A DNA stretch of 20,577 nt from JAXHTH01 sp034211115 (GTDB lineage: Bacteria; Planctomycetota; Phycisphaerae; Phycisphaerales; SM1A02). Positions within the stretch are counted from its first letter, which is position 1, and each line of letters starts with the position of its first letter. The stretch lies in contig JAXHTH010000122.1 of the NCBI GenBank assembly GCA_034211115.1, positions 1 to 20,577 on the forward strand. The letters run 5' to 3'. The notes beneath the pieces are model-generated. The model was not told where the DNA came from. It made no database searches and was given only the letters and a program-made list of their open reading frames with translations. The position numbers were made by a program, and so were the translations under genes. Positions 1 through 6,627 of the stretch are shown piece by piece.

Positions 1-206
1 GCCGCTACACCTACGACAAGTGGGGCGGGACCTGCCGCGTCGAGGTCTTCCTCATGAACGTGAAAGAGGTCCTCGACGACTGGCCGGAGGCGGACATGCG
101 CACCCGCGAATGGGTGAGCGTGTCCACCGCGGCCCGCCGGGTGCGCGAGATCGAGCTGAAACGGCTGATCCAGCGCGTGCCGGAGCTGCTCCGCGGCGGG
201 GGATGA
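1..206 (+). CDS. NUDIX hydrolase, C-terminal fragment
   Basis: Partial gene whose 5' end lies outside the window; the open frame runs from base 3 to a TGA at 204-206 (67 residues visible). The visible residues include YDKWGGTCRVEVFLMNV, then a WPE-x6-REW segment and a VREIELKRLI helix. I recognise this as the C-terminal half of NUDIX hydrolases of the diphosphoinositol-polyphosphate/dinucleoside-polyphosphate type, which cleave nucleoside diphosphates linked to another moiety. The catalytic NUDIX box is not in the window, so activity cannot be judged. It precedes glnS on the same strand with a 120-bp gap that holds a possible promoter, so it is probably a separate transcription unit. The family call rests on remembered similarity of the tail only. 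Confidence 0.7.
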   Translation, partial: RYTYDKWGGTCRVEVFLMNVKEVLDDWPEADMRTREWVSVSTAARRVREIELKRLIQRVPELLRGGG

Positions 207-262
207 GGCGTCGCTGACCTGAGCACACGCGTCGGCTGGAAGTCGCCCCGCACCTGTGCGAG

Positions 263-302
263 TATGATGTCACCCGGCCGGGCGGGCCTGCCCGCCGCGG
301 CC
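263..302 (+). promoter_or_regulatory. Possible glnS promoter -10 and leader hairpin
   Basis: TATGAT at 263-268 matches five of six bases of the sigma-70 -10 consensus, but no good -35 is visible 16-18 bases upstream. About eight bases downstream a GC-rich hairpin begins: GGCGGG (281-286), loop CCTG, CCCGCC (291-296), flanked by GGCC at 276-279 and 299-302 that can extend the stem across a small internal loop. If transcription starts near 275, the glnS mRNA would begin with this hairpin. There is no T-tract, so it is not a terminator for the NUDIX gene. GC-rich DNA forms such stems easily by chance. Confidence 0.3.
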
Positions 303-326
303 GCGTTGCCGGAGTATCCTGCGTTC

Positions 327-2051
327 ATGAGCACGACCGAACCCAAAGCGCCCAGGGACTTCATCCGCGCCATCGTCGAAGAGGACCTGAAGACGGGAAA
401 GGCGGACGGCGTGGTGACGCGCTTCCCGCCCGAGCCCAACGCGTATCTGCACATCGGACACGCGAAGGCGATCTGCATCGACTTCGGCATCGCCGCCGAG
501 TACGGCGGTCGCTGCCACCTCCGCTTCGATGACACCAACCCCATCAAGGAGGAGCAGGAGTACATCGACGCGATCAAAGAGGACGTGCGCTGGCTCGGCT
601 TTGACTGGGGCGAGCACGAGTACTACGCCTCGGACTACTTCGACCAGCTCTACGAGTGGGCGATCAGGCTGGTCAGGGACGGCAAGGCGTACGTGGACGA
701 CCAGACGGCCGAGCAGATCCGCGAGACTCGAGGCACCCTGAAGACGCCCGGCGCGGAGAGCCCCCACCGGGACCGGCCCGTCGAGGAGAACCTCGATCTC
801 CTGGAGCGCATGCGAGAAGGCGAGTTCCCCGACGGCTCGCGGGTGCTGAGGGCGAAGATCGACATGGCCGCGGGCAATCTCAACATGCGCGACCCCGTGA
901 TGTACCGCATCCTGCACGCGCGGCATCCGCGCACCGGCGACACGTGGTGCATCTACCCGATGTACGACTACGCGCACGGCCAGTCCGACTCGATCGAGCA
1001 GGTGACGCACTCGCTCTGCTCGCTGGAGTTCGAGGACCACCGCCCGCTGTACGACTGGTTCATCCGCGAGCTGGGGATCTTCCCCTCGCGCCAGATCGAG
1101 TTCGCGCGCGGGAACATCACGTACATGGTGACGTCGAAGCGGCGGCTCCTGCAGCTCGTGGACGGCGGGCTGGTGAGCGGGTGGGACGATCCGCGCATGC
1201 CCACCCTCCGCGGCCTGCGCCGGCGCGGCTACACGCCCGAGGCGATCCGGCGCTTCTGGGAGGAGGCGGGCGTCGCCAAGCGCGAGAACAACATCGAGTT
1301 CGCCAAGCTCGAGTCCATCCTCCGCGATGATCTCAACAAGCGGGCGCTGCGGCGGATGGCCGTGCTCAACCCGCTCAAGGTGGTCATCACCAACTGGCCG
1401 GAGGGCGAGGTCCGACAGTGCACCGCGCAGAACAATCCCGAGGATGCATCGGCCGGCGTGCGCGAAGTGCCCATCGGACGCGAGATCTACATCGAGCGCG
1501 ATGACTTCATGGAGGATCCGCCGAAGAAGTACTTCCGGCTGTCGCCCGGCGTGGAGGTGCGCCTGCGCTTCGGGTACTTCATCACGTGTCAGGAGGTGAT
1601 CAGGGACGAGGCGGGGAACGTGATCGAGCTGCGCTGCACGCACGATCCCGAAACCGCGGGCGGCAACGCGCCCGACGGGCGGAAGGTGCGAGGCACGATC
1701 CACTGGGTGAGCGCCGAGCACGCCGTCGATGCCGAGGTCAGGCTGTACGACCATCTCTTCGAGGTCGAGGACCCGACGGAGCCCCCGGAAGGATCGGACA
1801 ACTGGCTGGACAATGTCAATCGCGACTCGTTGAAGGTTATCGAGGGCGCGAAGCTGGAGCCCGCGCTGGCCGAGGCCGAGCCGGGCGTGCCCTACCAGTT
1901 CGAGCGCGTCGGGTATTTCTGCCTCGATCCGGATTCGACGGGCGATCGGCTCGTGTTCAACCGCACGGTGACGCTGCGCGACACGTGGGCGAAGATCAGC
2001 GGGGCCAAGGCGGGCGCCGCCGCGAAGCGAGGTCCTCACCATGCCGCATGA
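327..2051 (+). CDS. glnS: Glutaminyl-tRNA synthetase
   Basis: Class I aminoacyl-tRNA synthetase that charges tRNA(Gln) with glutamine in the cytoplasm. The 574-residue product is close to the E. coli enzyme (about 554). The Rossmann catalytic domain starts with RFPPEPNAYLHIGHAK, with the HIGH signature at residues 42-45, and the second ATP-binding signature appears as VTSKR at 268-272 (MSK in many homologues). WDDPRMPTLRGLRRRGY follows and matches GlnRS closely; the rest is the C-terminal anticodon-binding beta-barrel. I chose ATG 327 because homologues begin near this point and GGAG lies at 311-314 (12 bases upstream, slightly long). An in-frame upstream ATG at 264 would add 21 poorly conserved residues. 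The stop overlaps the next gene by 11 bp, suggesting co-transcription. GluRS or nondiscriminating GlxRS is much less likely given the GlnRS-specific blocks. Confidence 0.96.
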   Translation: MSTTEPKAPRDFIRAIVEEDLKTGKADGVVTRFPPEPNAYLHIGHAKAICIDFGIAAEYGGRCHLRFDDTNPIKEEQEYIDAIKEDVRWLGFDWGEHEYYASDYFDQLYEWAIRLVRDGKAYVDDQTAEQIRETRGTLKTPGAESPHRDRPVEENLDLLERMREGEFPDGSRVLRAKIDMAAGNLNMRDPVMYRILHARHPRTGDTWCIYPMYDYAHGQSDSIEQVTHSLCSLEFEDHRPLYDWFIRELGIFPSRQIEFARGNITYMVTSKRRLLQLVDGGLVSGWDDPRMPTLRGLRRRGYTPEAIRRFWEEAGVAKRENNIEFAKLESILRDDLNKRALRRMAVLNPLKVVITNWPEGEVRQCTAQNNPEDASAGVREVPIGREIYIERDDFMEDPPKKYFRLSPGVEVRLRFGYFITCQEVIRDEAGNVIELRCTHDPETAGGNAPDGRKVRGTIHWVSAEHAVDAEVRLYDHLFEVEDPTEPPEGSDNWLDNVNRDSLKVIEGAKLEPALAEAEPGVPYQFERVGYFCLDPDSTGDRLVFNRTVTLRDTWAKISGAKAGAAAKRGPHHAA

Positions 2052-2865
2052 AAAGAGACCCGGACTCGTTTCCGTCGCGGTCCTGTGCGCGACCGCCGCG
2101 GCGATGTTTTCTTCCTGCGCCACGCCGCCGCGCGGCGCGGGGGCGCGGCGTGTTCCGCCCGGCGAACTCGTCCTGATCCCCGCCGGCGAGTTCACGATGG
2201 GCCGGGCCGGCGAAGGCGACGCCGCCCCCGCGCATACCGTCCGACTCGATGCCTTCTACATCGACAAGTACGAGGTCACGAACGCCGAGTACCTCGCCTT
2301 CTGCCGCGCCACCGATCATCGGCGGCCGGAGTTCTGGGGGATGGCGGCGTTCCGCTGCGGACCCGGTTTTCCCCATCATCCCGTGGTCGGCGTGTCCTGG
2401 CGCGACGCGATGGCCTACGCGCAGTGGGCGGGCAAGCGGCTGCCGACCGAAGCCGAGTGGGAGTACGCCGCGCGGGGCGGGCTGGTCGACATGGAGTATC
2501 CCAACGGCCCGGACCTCGACCCCTCCCTGGCCAACTACTTCATTCGCGATCCGGCGCAGCGCGAACACTACCGGGGCGGCACCGCGCCCGTAGGCAGCTA
2601 TCCGCCCAACGGCTACGACCTGCACGACATGGCGGGCAACGTCGTCGAGTGGACTGCCGACTGGTACGATGAGGCCTATTACAAAGTCAGTCCCCGCGCG
2701 AATCCCGCCGGGCCGGAGACGGGCAGGTTCCGCGTGATCCGGGGCGGGGGCTGGCATTCCGGCCCGTACTGCAACCGCGTCTATTACCGCAACGCGCTTC
2801 CCGGCCGATGGCTCGATTTCAACGTGGGGTTCCGCTGCGCCAAGGATGCGGAGCACGCCGATTGA
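2041..2865 (+). CDS. SUMF1/FGE-fold lipoprotein, probably not a true formylglycine-generating enzyme
   Basis: A 274-residue protein with a lipoprotein signal peptide (hydrophobic stretch at 9-22, lipobox-like FSSC with Cys26), so it is expected to be membrane anchored outside the cytoplasm. From residue 43 it carries the SUMF1 fold: LIPAGEFTMG, the VTNAEY segment, HPVVGVSW, RLPTEAEWEYAARGG, DMAGNVVEW, IRGGGW and NVGFRC at the end. Genuine formylglycine-generating enzymes use two copper-binding cysteines after the GGS/GGG block. Here that segment reads GGGWHSGPYCNR (235-246): the second cysteine (Cys244) is present and the first position appears to be Ser240. I therefore infer a non-FGE member, such as a binding or surface protein; its function is unknown. 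It overlaps glnS by 11 bp and abuts the acetyltransferase gene. Confidence 0.88.
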   Translation: MPHEKRPGLVSVAVLCATAAAMFSSCATPPRGAGARRVPPGELVLIPAGEFTMGRAGEGDAAPAHTVRLDAFYIDKYEVTNAEYLAFCRATDHRRPEFWGMAAFRCGPGFPHHPVVGVSWRDAMAYAQWAGKRLPTEAEWEYAARGGLVDMEYPNGPDLDPSLANYFIRDPAQREHYRGGTAPVGSYPPNGYDLHDMAGNVVEWTADWYDEAYYKVSPRANPAGPETGRFRVIRGGGWHSGPYCNRVYYRNALPGRWLDFNVGFRCAKDAEHAD

Positions 2866-2888
2866 CGGACACCGACGGAGATTCCCGG

Positions 2889-3308
2889 GTGCCGGAGCTG
2901 GAGATTCGACCCTTCGAGGATGCCGATCGCGACGCCGTGATCGCGCTTTGGCGCGAGGTGTTTCCCGATGCCCCGGCGCACAATGATCCGGCACGCGACA
3001 TTGACCGCAAGCTCGCCGTCCAGCGCGAGCTGTTCCTTGTCGCAACGCTGGACGGCACGCTGATCGGGACGGCGATGGCCGGCTTTGACGGCCATCGCGG
3101 CTGGGTGTACTACCTCGCGGTTCTGCCCGAACATCGCCGCCGCGGTGTGGGCACCGCGCTCATGCGCCGCGCCGAGCAGGATCTCGACGCCCTCGGATGC
3201 GCGAAGCTCAACCTCCAGGTTCGTGCTTCCAATGCGGCCGTCGTCGACTTCTACCGCGCGCTGGGGTATGCGATCGAGGATCGCATCGGCATGGGCAGGC
3301 TCCTCTGA
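2889..3308 (+). CDS. GNAT family acetyltransferase, YpeA-like
   Basis: Small GCN5-related N-acetyltransferase (139 residues from this start) that would transfer acetyl from acetyl-CoA to an amine; the substrate is unknown. The sequence follows E. coli YpeA along its length: LEIRPFEDADRDAVIALW at the start, NDPARDIDRKL, FLVATLDGTLIGTAMAG, the DGHRGWVYYLAV strand, then the acetyl-CoA loop PEHRRRGVGTAL (Q/R-x-x-G-x-G/A) and the terminal NAAVVDFYRALGY helix-strand. I chose GTG 2889 because GGAG at 2877-2880 sits eight bases upstream and the length matches YpeA (141). A TTG at 2862 overlapping the previous stop is an alternative that adds nine residues. It is likely the last gene of the glnS unit. 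Confidence 0.9.
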   Translation: MPELEIRPFEDADRDAVIALWREVFPDAPAHNDPARDIDRKLAVQRELFLVATLDGTLIGTAMAGFDGHRGWVYYLAVLPEHRRRGVGTALMRRAEQDLDALGCAKLNLQVRASNAAVVDFYRALGYAIEDRIGMGRLL

Positions 3309-3320
3309 GCAGACGAGGAA

Positions 3321-3337
3321 GATCGTGCCGCACGATC
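3321..3337. terminator. Hairpin between convergent genes (possible bidirectional terminator)
   Basis: A perfect 7-bp stem, GATCGTG / CACGATC with loop CCG, lies just after the acetyltransferase stop and overlaps the stop codon of the opposing Mut7-C gene. No T-tract follows on either strand, so classical intrinsic termination is uncertain. Confidence 0.3.
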
Positions 3338-3917
3338 AGCCGAGCATGTCCTCGACCATCCGCCTCATGCGCCTGACGTGCGAGCCGCTCCAGTAGAACC
3401 GACCGCAGCCGGGGCAACGTTGCAGATCACCGGTCGCCGCGAGGACGCGCGGCGGCGCGCGGCCCTCCGCCTCACCCCGCGTGGCCGGAACAAGCGGGGT
3501 GTTACATCGGCTGCATCGCGTCAGCAGCCGCACGCGTTCGGCGAGGTCGAACCGATCGGCAACCTCGCGCACCTGCGCCAGGGGGCGCTCGGCGTCGACG
3601 AGATGAATCGCCCGCACATGCCATTCCTCCGGCAGCCGGCGATCGCGGGTCAGGATGATCCGCCCCTCCTCCACCGCGCGGCGGACGAGCTTCTCATCGG
3701 CGATGTCCGGCTCGAAGGCGGCGTCGAAGCCGAACAGACGCAGCCAGCGGGCGAGCTTGCCCAGCATCGCGTCGACCATGAAGCGAGGCGGATCGGCGCC
3801 GGGAACGTCGACCGGCGCGATCCCGACGCGCCGGCCGCAGGCGCAGTGAATCGTCCGCCCGAAGGCGAAGAGCGCCGAATCATATTCACGGCCGCAGCCG
3901 GGGCAGCGCACGGACAC
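3336..3917 (-). CDS. Mut7-C RNase domain protein with zinc ribbons
   Basis: A 193-residue cytoplasmic protein. Residues 46-136 form the Mut7-C domain, a PIN-like fold related to the C-terminus of the MUT-7 exonuclease: RFMVDAMLGKLARWLRLFGFDA, then IILTRDRRL with acidic residues Asp49 and Asp92 positioned as expected for a PIN-like site. A treble-clef or ribbon follows, with CSRC at 135-138 and CPGC at 168-171, ending in the FYWSGSH motif typical of the family. The N-terminus adds a second putative metal site, CPGC (5-8) with CAC (25-27). Start GTG 3915-3917 has GGAGGG seven bases upstream. A ribonuclease role is predicted from the family; the RNA substrate is unknown. It is convergent with the acetyltransferase gene. 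Confidence 0.88.
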   Translation of the reverse strand: MSVRCPGCGREYDSALFAFGRTIHCACGRRVGIAPVDVPGADPPRFMVDAMLGKLARWLRLFGFDAAFEPDIADEKLVRRAVEEGRIILTRDRRLPEEWHVRAIHLVDAERPLAQVREVADRFDLAERVRLLTRCSRCNTPLVPATRGEAEGRAPPRVLAATGDLQRCPGCGRFYWSGSHVRRMRRMVEDMLG

Positions 3918-4019
3918 GCCTGTTCCCTCCGATGAGATAGCCTTCTTGCGTCATCATCTCCGATCGGCGCACCCCGTCAATCACTGCCGGCGACGAGGGA
4001 TGGCGGCGCCGAAATGGAA

Positions 4020-4044
4020 CGGCCGCGGATGGGGTCCGCGGCCG
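4020..4044 (-). terminator. GC-rich hairpin downstream of the N-terminal dockerin gene
   Basis: Read on the minus strand, this is a perfect 10-bp stem (CGGCCGCGGA / TCCGCGGCCG) with a 5-base loop, about 40 bases after the stop of the gene ending at 4083. It is followed by GTTCCATTT, only a weak T-tract. It fits a terminator for the secreted dockerin protein but could also act only as a 3'-end stabiliser. Confidence 0.45.
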
Positions 4045-4082
4045 CGGGAAGACATCAGCAGGTGTCCGGCGCAGACAGACGC

Positions 4083-4919
4083 TCAGCGGGCGTCCTTTCC
4101 GCCGAAGTCGCACCACGGCTGGCCGTACTCTTCGTAGAGCACGAGTTCGAGCGCGCCGTCCGCGTCGATTTCGATGACGTAATGACGGTGGCAGTCGCAG
4201 CCGTCGAAACAGTCCATGAACCCGTCATCGATGTCCCAGCACCACAGGTCCTCCCCCTGGTCCATCGGCGTATAGAAGTTCTCACCTCCGAAGAGCGCGT
4301 TCGGCTCGGCGACGTCGACGTTCTCCAGTTCCAGGTACAGAACGCCGAGGGCGGGGACGTTGAGATTCCCCGACAACGTGAGCACCCACCAGTCGCCGAA
4401 GATGTTCTCCTCGTCGATGACCTGGAAGTAGGCGTTGTATTCCTGATACGCATCGTCCGGCTCTTCGGGCAGGAGCTTGACGAGAAGCTGATCGGGCGCC
4501 CAGGCCATCGAGTGCGGCTCTTCCGCGAGATCGGGATACACATCGCGGATACGACCCAGGTCCCGATCGATGCGTTCGTAGGTTCCATCGGGGAGCAGCA
4601 GCGGCCCGCCGGGACCGAGCATCTCCAGACCGATCTGTTCCGCCTCGGGGTTGTCGTACGGCGGCGGATAATCGAACGTGCAGGGGCCCCAATCGGCGAG
4701 GAGGGCGAGGAGATCGGCGGTGTCGACCACGCCGTCCTCGTCAAGGTCGCCGCTGCAGTCTTCGCAGGGCCCCCACTGGCTGAGCAGTTCCAGCAGGTCC
4801 GCGGTGCCGACCTGGCCGTCGCCGTCGAGGTCGGCGTCGCACGTGAACGCGATCGCCGCCTGCGGGAGGAGGAGCGCGATCGCGAGTGCCGGGACGAGCG
4901 ATGTGCGTGAAGCGCGCAT
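4083..4919 (-). CDS. Secreted protein with N-terminal dockerin-like pair, unknown C-terminal domain
   Basis: A 278-residue exported protein. Residues 1-24 form a signal peptide with a likely cut after AIA. Two dockerin-type calcium loops follow at once (28-51 and 57-79): D-L-D-G-D-G-x-V-x-TADLLELL and D-L-D-E-D-G-x-V-D-TADLLALL, each ending in an x-W-G-P-C block. Dockerins normally sit at the C-terminus, so this order is unusual. The remaining ~200 residues are acidic and contain APDQLLVKLLPEE, faintly like the IVKF segment of subtilase propeptides, and a cysteine cluster near the end (CWDIDDGFMDCFDGCDCH). I do not recognise a catalytic domain. Start ATG 4917-4919 has AAAGGAG about nine bases upstream; an upstream in-frame ATG would bury the signal peptide. 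It lies downstream of the Rrf2 gene on the same strand, with a 138-bp gap. Confidence 0.85.
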   Translation of the reverse strand: MRASRTSLVPALAIALLLPQAAIAFTCDADLDGDGQVGTADLLELLSQWGPCEDCSGDLDEDGVVDTADLLALLADWGPCTFDYPPPYDNPEAEQIGLEMLGPGGPLLLPDGTYERIDRDLGRIRDVYPDLAEEPHSMAWAPDQLLVKLLPEEPDDAYQEYNAYFQVIDEENIFGDWWVLTLSGNLNVPALGVLYLELENVDVAEPNALFGGENFYTPMDQGEDLWCWDIDDGFMDCFDGCDCHRHYVIEIDADGALELVLYEEYGQPWCDFGGKDAR

Positions 4920-5057
4920 GAGAGATGACTCCTTTCTGAGCGGTGGACATCGCATCAGCCTACCGCGGCATCCGAAGCCGGCGTCGAGTTTCTGCCATAT
5001 CGCCGCATCGAGATGCCGCGATCATCGTTCCCGCGGGTTTCGAGGGCGGAGGACGGC

Positions 5058-5531
5058 TCAGGACGGCTTCTTCACCGGGCCATTCTCGCGAACGGGTTCC
5101 GTGTGCGGCGGCAGGCCGAGCACCCGGATGTCGCCGTCGGCCTCGAGGAGATCGGCGATCGTGGCGCCGGCGAACGAGCGCTCGATGTACGCGGTGGCGT
5201 CGTCGAGGAGCTTGTGAAGCGGGCAGAGCTTCCCCGGGCCGTGCCCGTCGCGATGAAGCGGGCAGTCCTCGATGCGGTGCAGCGGACTGACGGCCTGGAC
5301 GACCTCGAGCACGGTCAACTGCGGCGGCTCACGCACCAGCGTGAATCCGCCGTACAAACCGCGTTGCGATCGCACCAGGCCGAGCTTGGACAGCTCCTGG
5401 AGAACCTTGGAAAGGTAATCGGGAGGAACCCGGGTCGCCTCGGCGATCTGGTGAACTGTCCGCGGTTGGTCGTGCTCGACGGCCAGGTACGAAACAGCTC
5501 GCAGGGCGTATTCGGCGGTGAGTGAAACCAC
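5058..5531 (-). CDS. Rrf2 family transcriptional regulator
   Basis: A 157-residue DNA-binding regulator. The winged helix-turn-helix spans about residues 4-66: AEYALRAVSYLA, TVHQIAEATRVPPDYLSKVLQEL and the wing SQRGLYGGFTL, all hallmarks of Rrf2/IscR/NsrR/CymR proteins. The dimerisation helix follows. Many members bind an Fe-S cluster through three cysteines; here only two are visible, in a symmetric repeat CPLH (90-93) ... CPLH (103-106), so His residues or a different cluster mode may contribute, or the signal may not be Fe-S at all. The start is GTG 5529-5531 with a weak AGGGG-type ribosome site. No iron-sulfur, nitric-oxide or cysteine genes are adjacent, so the regulon cannot be inferred. 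An imperfect palindrome just upstream may be its own operator. Confidence 0.93.
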   Translation of the reverse strand: MVSLTAEYALRAVSYLAVEHDQPRTVHQIAEATRVPPDYLSKVLQELSKLGLVRSQRGLYGGFTLVREPPQLTVLEVVQAVSPLHRIEDCPLHRDGHGPGKLCPLHKLLDDATAYIERSFAGATIADLLEADGDIRVLGLPPHTEPVRENGPVKKPS

Positions 5532-5556
5532 GCAGAGCCCCTGACGGACAACCTTA

Positions 5557-5576
5557 TGCCAATATCTAATTTAGCA
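5557..5576. promoter_or_regulatory. Candidate Rrf2 operator (imperfect palindrome)
   Basis: The 20-bp sequence TGCCAATATCTAATTTAGCA has inverted symmetry at 12 of 20 positions (TGC-AA ... TT-GCA ends). It stands out as AT-rich in GC-rich surroundings and lies about 26-45 bases upstream of the Rrf2 start codon. Rrf2 proteins commonly bind AT-rich palindromes in their own promoters. Autoregulation is an inference; an overlapping AT-rich promoter would give a similar look. Confidence 0.35.
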
Positions 5577-5744
5577 CCTTCGCCGCCCCTGTCTATGCCT
5601 GGGAGCCAAAAGTCGGCAAAAAAGACAATCCCCCGCGGCCCGGGTCCCAGGCTGACGAGGTGCGGCGTATCGTCGTAAACCATTGCGAAATAGGAAGATG
5701 CGACGTCTTATGGACGCGGTTCGCCCCCCGGCCCGCCCAACCGG

Positions 5745-5808
5745 GATCAGGCACAATCGGCAAACCTGCAGGCATCGATTCGGCCGGCGGCCCGGAATCG
5801 GCCTGATC
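5745..5808 (+). promoter_or_regulatory. Possible structured leader upstream of the methyltransferase gene
   Basis: The outer arms GATCAGGC (5745-5752) and GCCTGATC (5801-5808) are perfectly complementary. Directly inside the 3' arm, CGATTCGG (5776-5783) pairs with CC-G-GAATCG (5792-5800) across one bulged G. The fold ends about 58 bases before the GTG start at 5867. It matches no riboswitch class known to me. Confidence 0.25.
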
Positions 5809-5866
5809 GAACCGCCTGCCCCTCGATCCGGTTTGATCGTTCGCTTCCTCTCCGCCAGACTGGTGC

Positions 5867-6562
5867 GTGTCCGGCTACTACAGCGAGCGCCTGTCCGCGG
5901 AGCGTCTGCAGCGGTGTTACGACCTCGCCCCGCCGCGCGTGCAACGCTATCTCCAGGCCGAGATCGACTTCGTTCTCGATCGCATCAAACCCGGCGACCG
6001 CGTCCTCGAACTTGGATGCGGCTACGGTCGCGTGATGGCCCGCTTCCTCGGCGCCGCACGCCTGGTGGTGGGCATCGACACCTCACCGGAGAGCCTGCGC
6101 TTGGCGCGCGCGATGATCGGCGAGAGGGCGTCCTGCCGCCTGGAGGAGATGGATGCCGCGGCGATGACCTTCCCCGATCACGCCTTCGACGTCGTGCTCT
6201 GCATCCAGAACGGCATCTCCGCCTTCGGCGTCGATCGCGGCACGCTGCTGCGCGAGGCTGTCCGCGTGACGGCGCCGGGCGGGACGGTCCTCTTCTCCAG
6301 CTATTCGCCGCGCTTCTGGGACGACCGCCTGGAGTGGTTTCGCATCCAGTCCGCGCACGGCCTGCTGGGCGAGATCGACGAGCAGGCCACCGGCGACGGC
6401 GTCATCGTCTGCAAGGATGGCTTCCGGGCCACGACCGTCAGCGGCGAGGAGTTCCTCGCCCTGTGCGCCGAGTGCGGCGTGGAAGGCCGCATCACCGAGG
6501 TGGACGGCTCGAGCCTCTTCTGCGAGATCAGGATCGGCGCCGCACCGCCCCGGCGACGCTGA
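5867..6562 (+). CDS. Class I SAM-dependent methyltransferase
   Basis: A 231-residue cytoplasmic methyltransferase. An N-terminal helix (YYSERLSAERLQRCYDLAPP) precedes the Rossmann-like fold. Motif I is VLELGCGYGRV (46-56), the acidic residue that binds the SAM ribose is Asp71 in VVGIDTS, and further strands include FDVVLCIQNGI and the post-motif GGTVLFSSYSP. This pattern is typical of small-molecule or natural-product type methyltransferases, but the sequence does not show the acceptor. The start is GTG 5867; it has no strong ribosome site, but the conserved helix starts just after it. It stands alone, divergent from Rrf2 and convergent with the Asp-box protein. Regulation by the adjacent Rrf2 protein is possible but unsupported. 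Confidence 0.88.
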   Translation: MSGYYSERLSAERLQRCYDLAPPRVQRYLQAEIDFVLDRIKPGDRVLELGCGYGRVMARFLGAARLVVGIDTSPESLRLARAMIGERASCRLEEMDAAAMTFPDHAFDVVLCIQNGISAFGVDRGTLLREAVRVTAPGGTVLFSSYSPRFWDDRLEWFRIQSAHGLLGEIDEQATGDGVIVCKDGFRATTVSGEEFLALCAECGVEGRITEVDGSSLFCEIRIGAAPPRRR

Positions 6563-6570
6563 GAGAGCGC

Positions 6571-6602
6571 AAAAAACAAGCCCGCGCCGATGCGGCGCAG
6601 GC
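6571..6602 (-). terminator. Intrinsic terminator of the Asp-box/dockerin gene
   Basis: On the minus strand, after the stop at 6628, a 10-bp stem GCCTGCGCCG / CGGCGCGGGC (one T-G wobble, loop CAT) is followed by TTGTTTTTT. This is the only classical hairpin-plus-T-tract in the window. On the plus strand, the methyltransferase side lacks a T-tract. Confidence 0.78.
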
Positions 6603-6627
6603 TGTCGCATTCAATCGCTTCAAGTCT

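Larger units (their letters stand above)
5532..5866. other. 335-bp gene-free divergent control region
   Basis: This lies between the Rrf2 gene (-) and the methyltransferase gene (+). I see no convincing small gene. It holds an AT-rich segment near 5556-5578 next to the Rrf2 start, the inverted repeat GCCTGGGA / TCCCAGGC with about 40 bases between its arms near 5597-5652, and a foldable segment at 5745-5808 ahead of the methyltransferase. No tRNA or known riboswitch was recognised. Confidence 0.6.

Noticed and set aside
270..2195. A 641-codon open frame on the minus strand opposite glnS
   Set aside because: Antisense shadow of a highly conserved synthetase gene; no recognisable domain.
5597..5652. 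Inverted repeat GCCTGGGA/TCCCAGGC as a mobile-element end or operator
   Set aside because: The arms are only 8 bp with about 40 bases between, no associated gene and no target duplication; chance is a sufficient explanation in GC-rich sequence.
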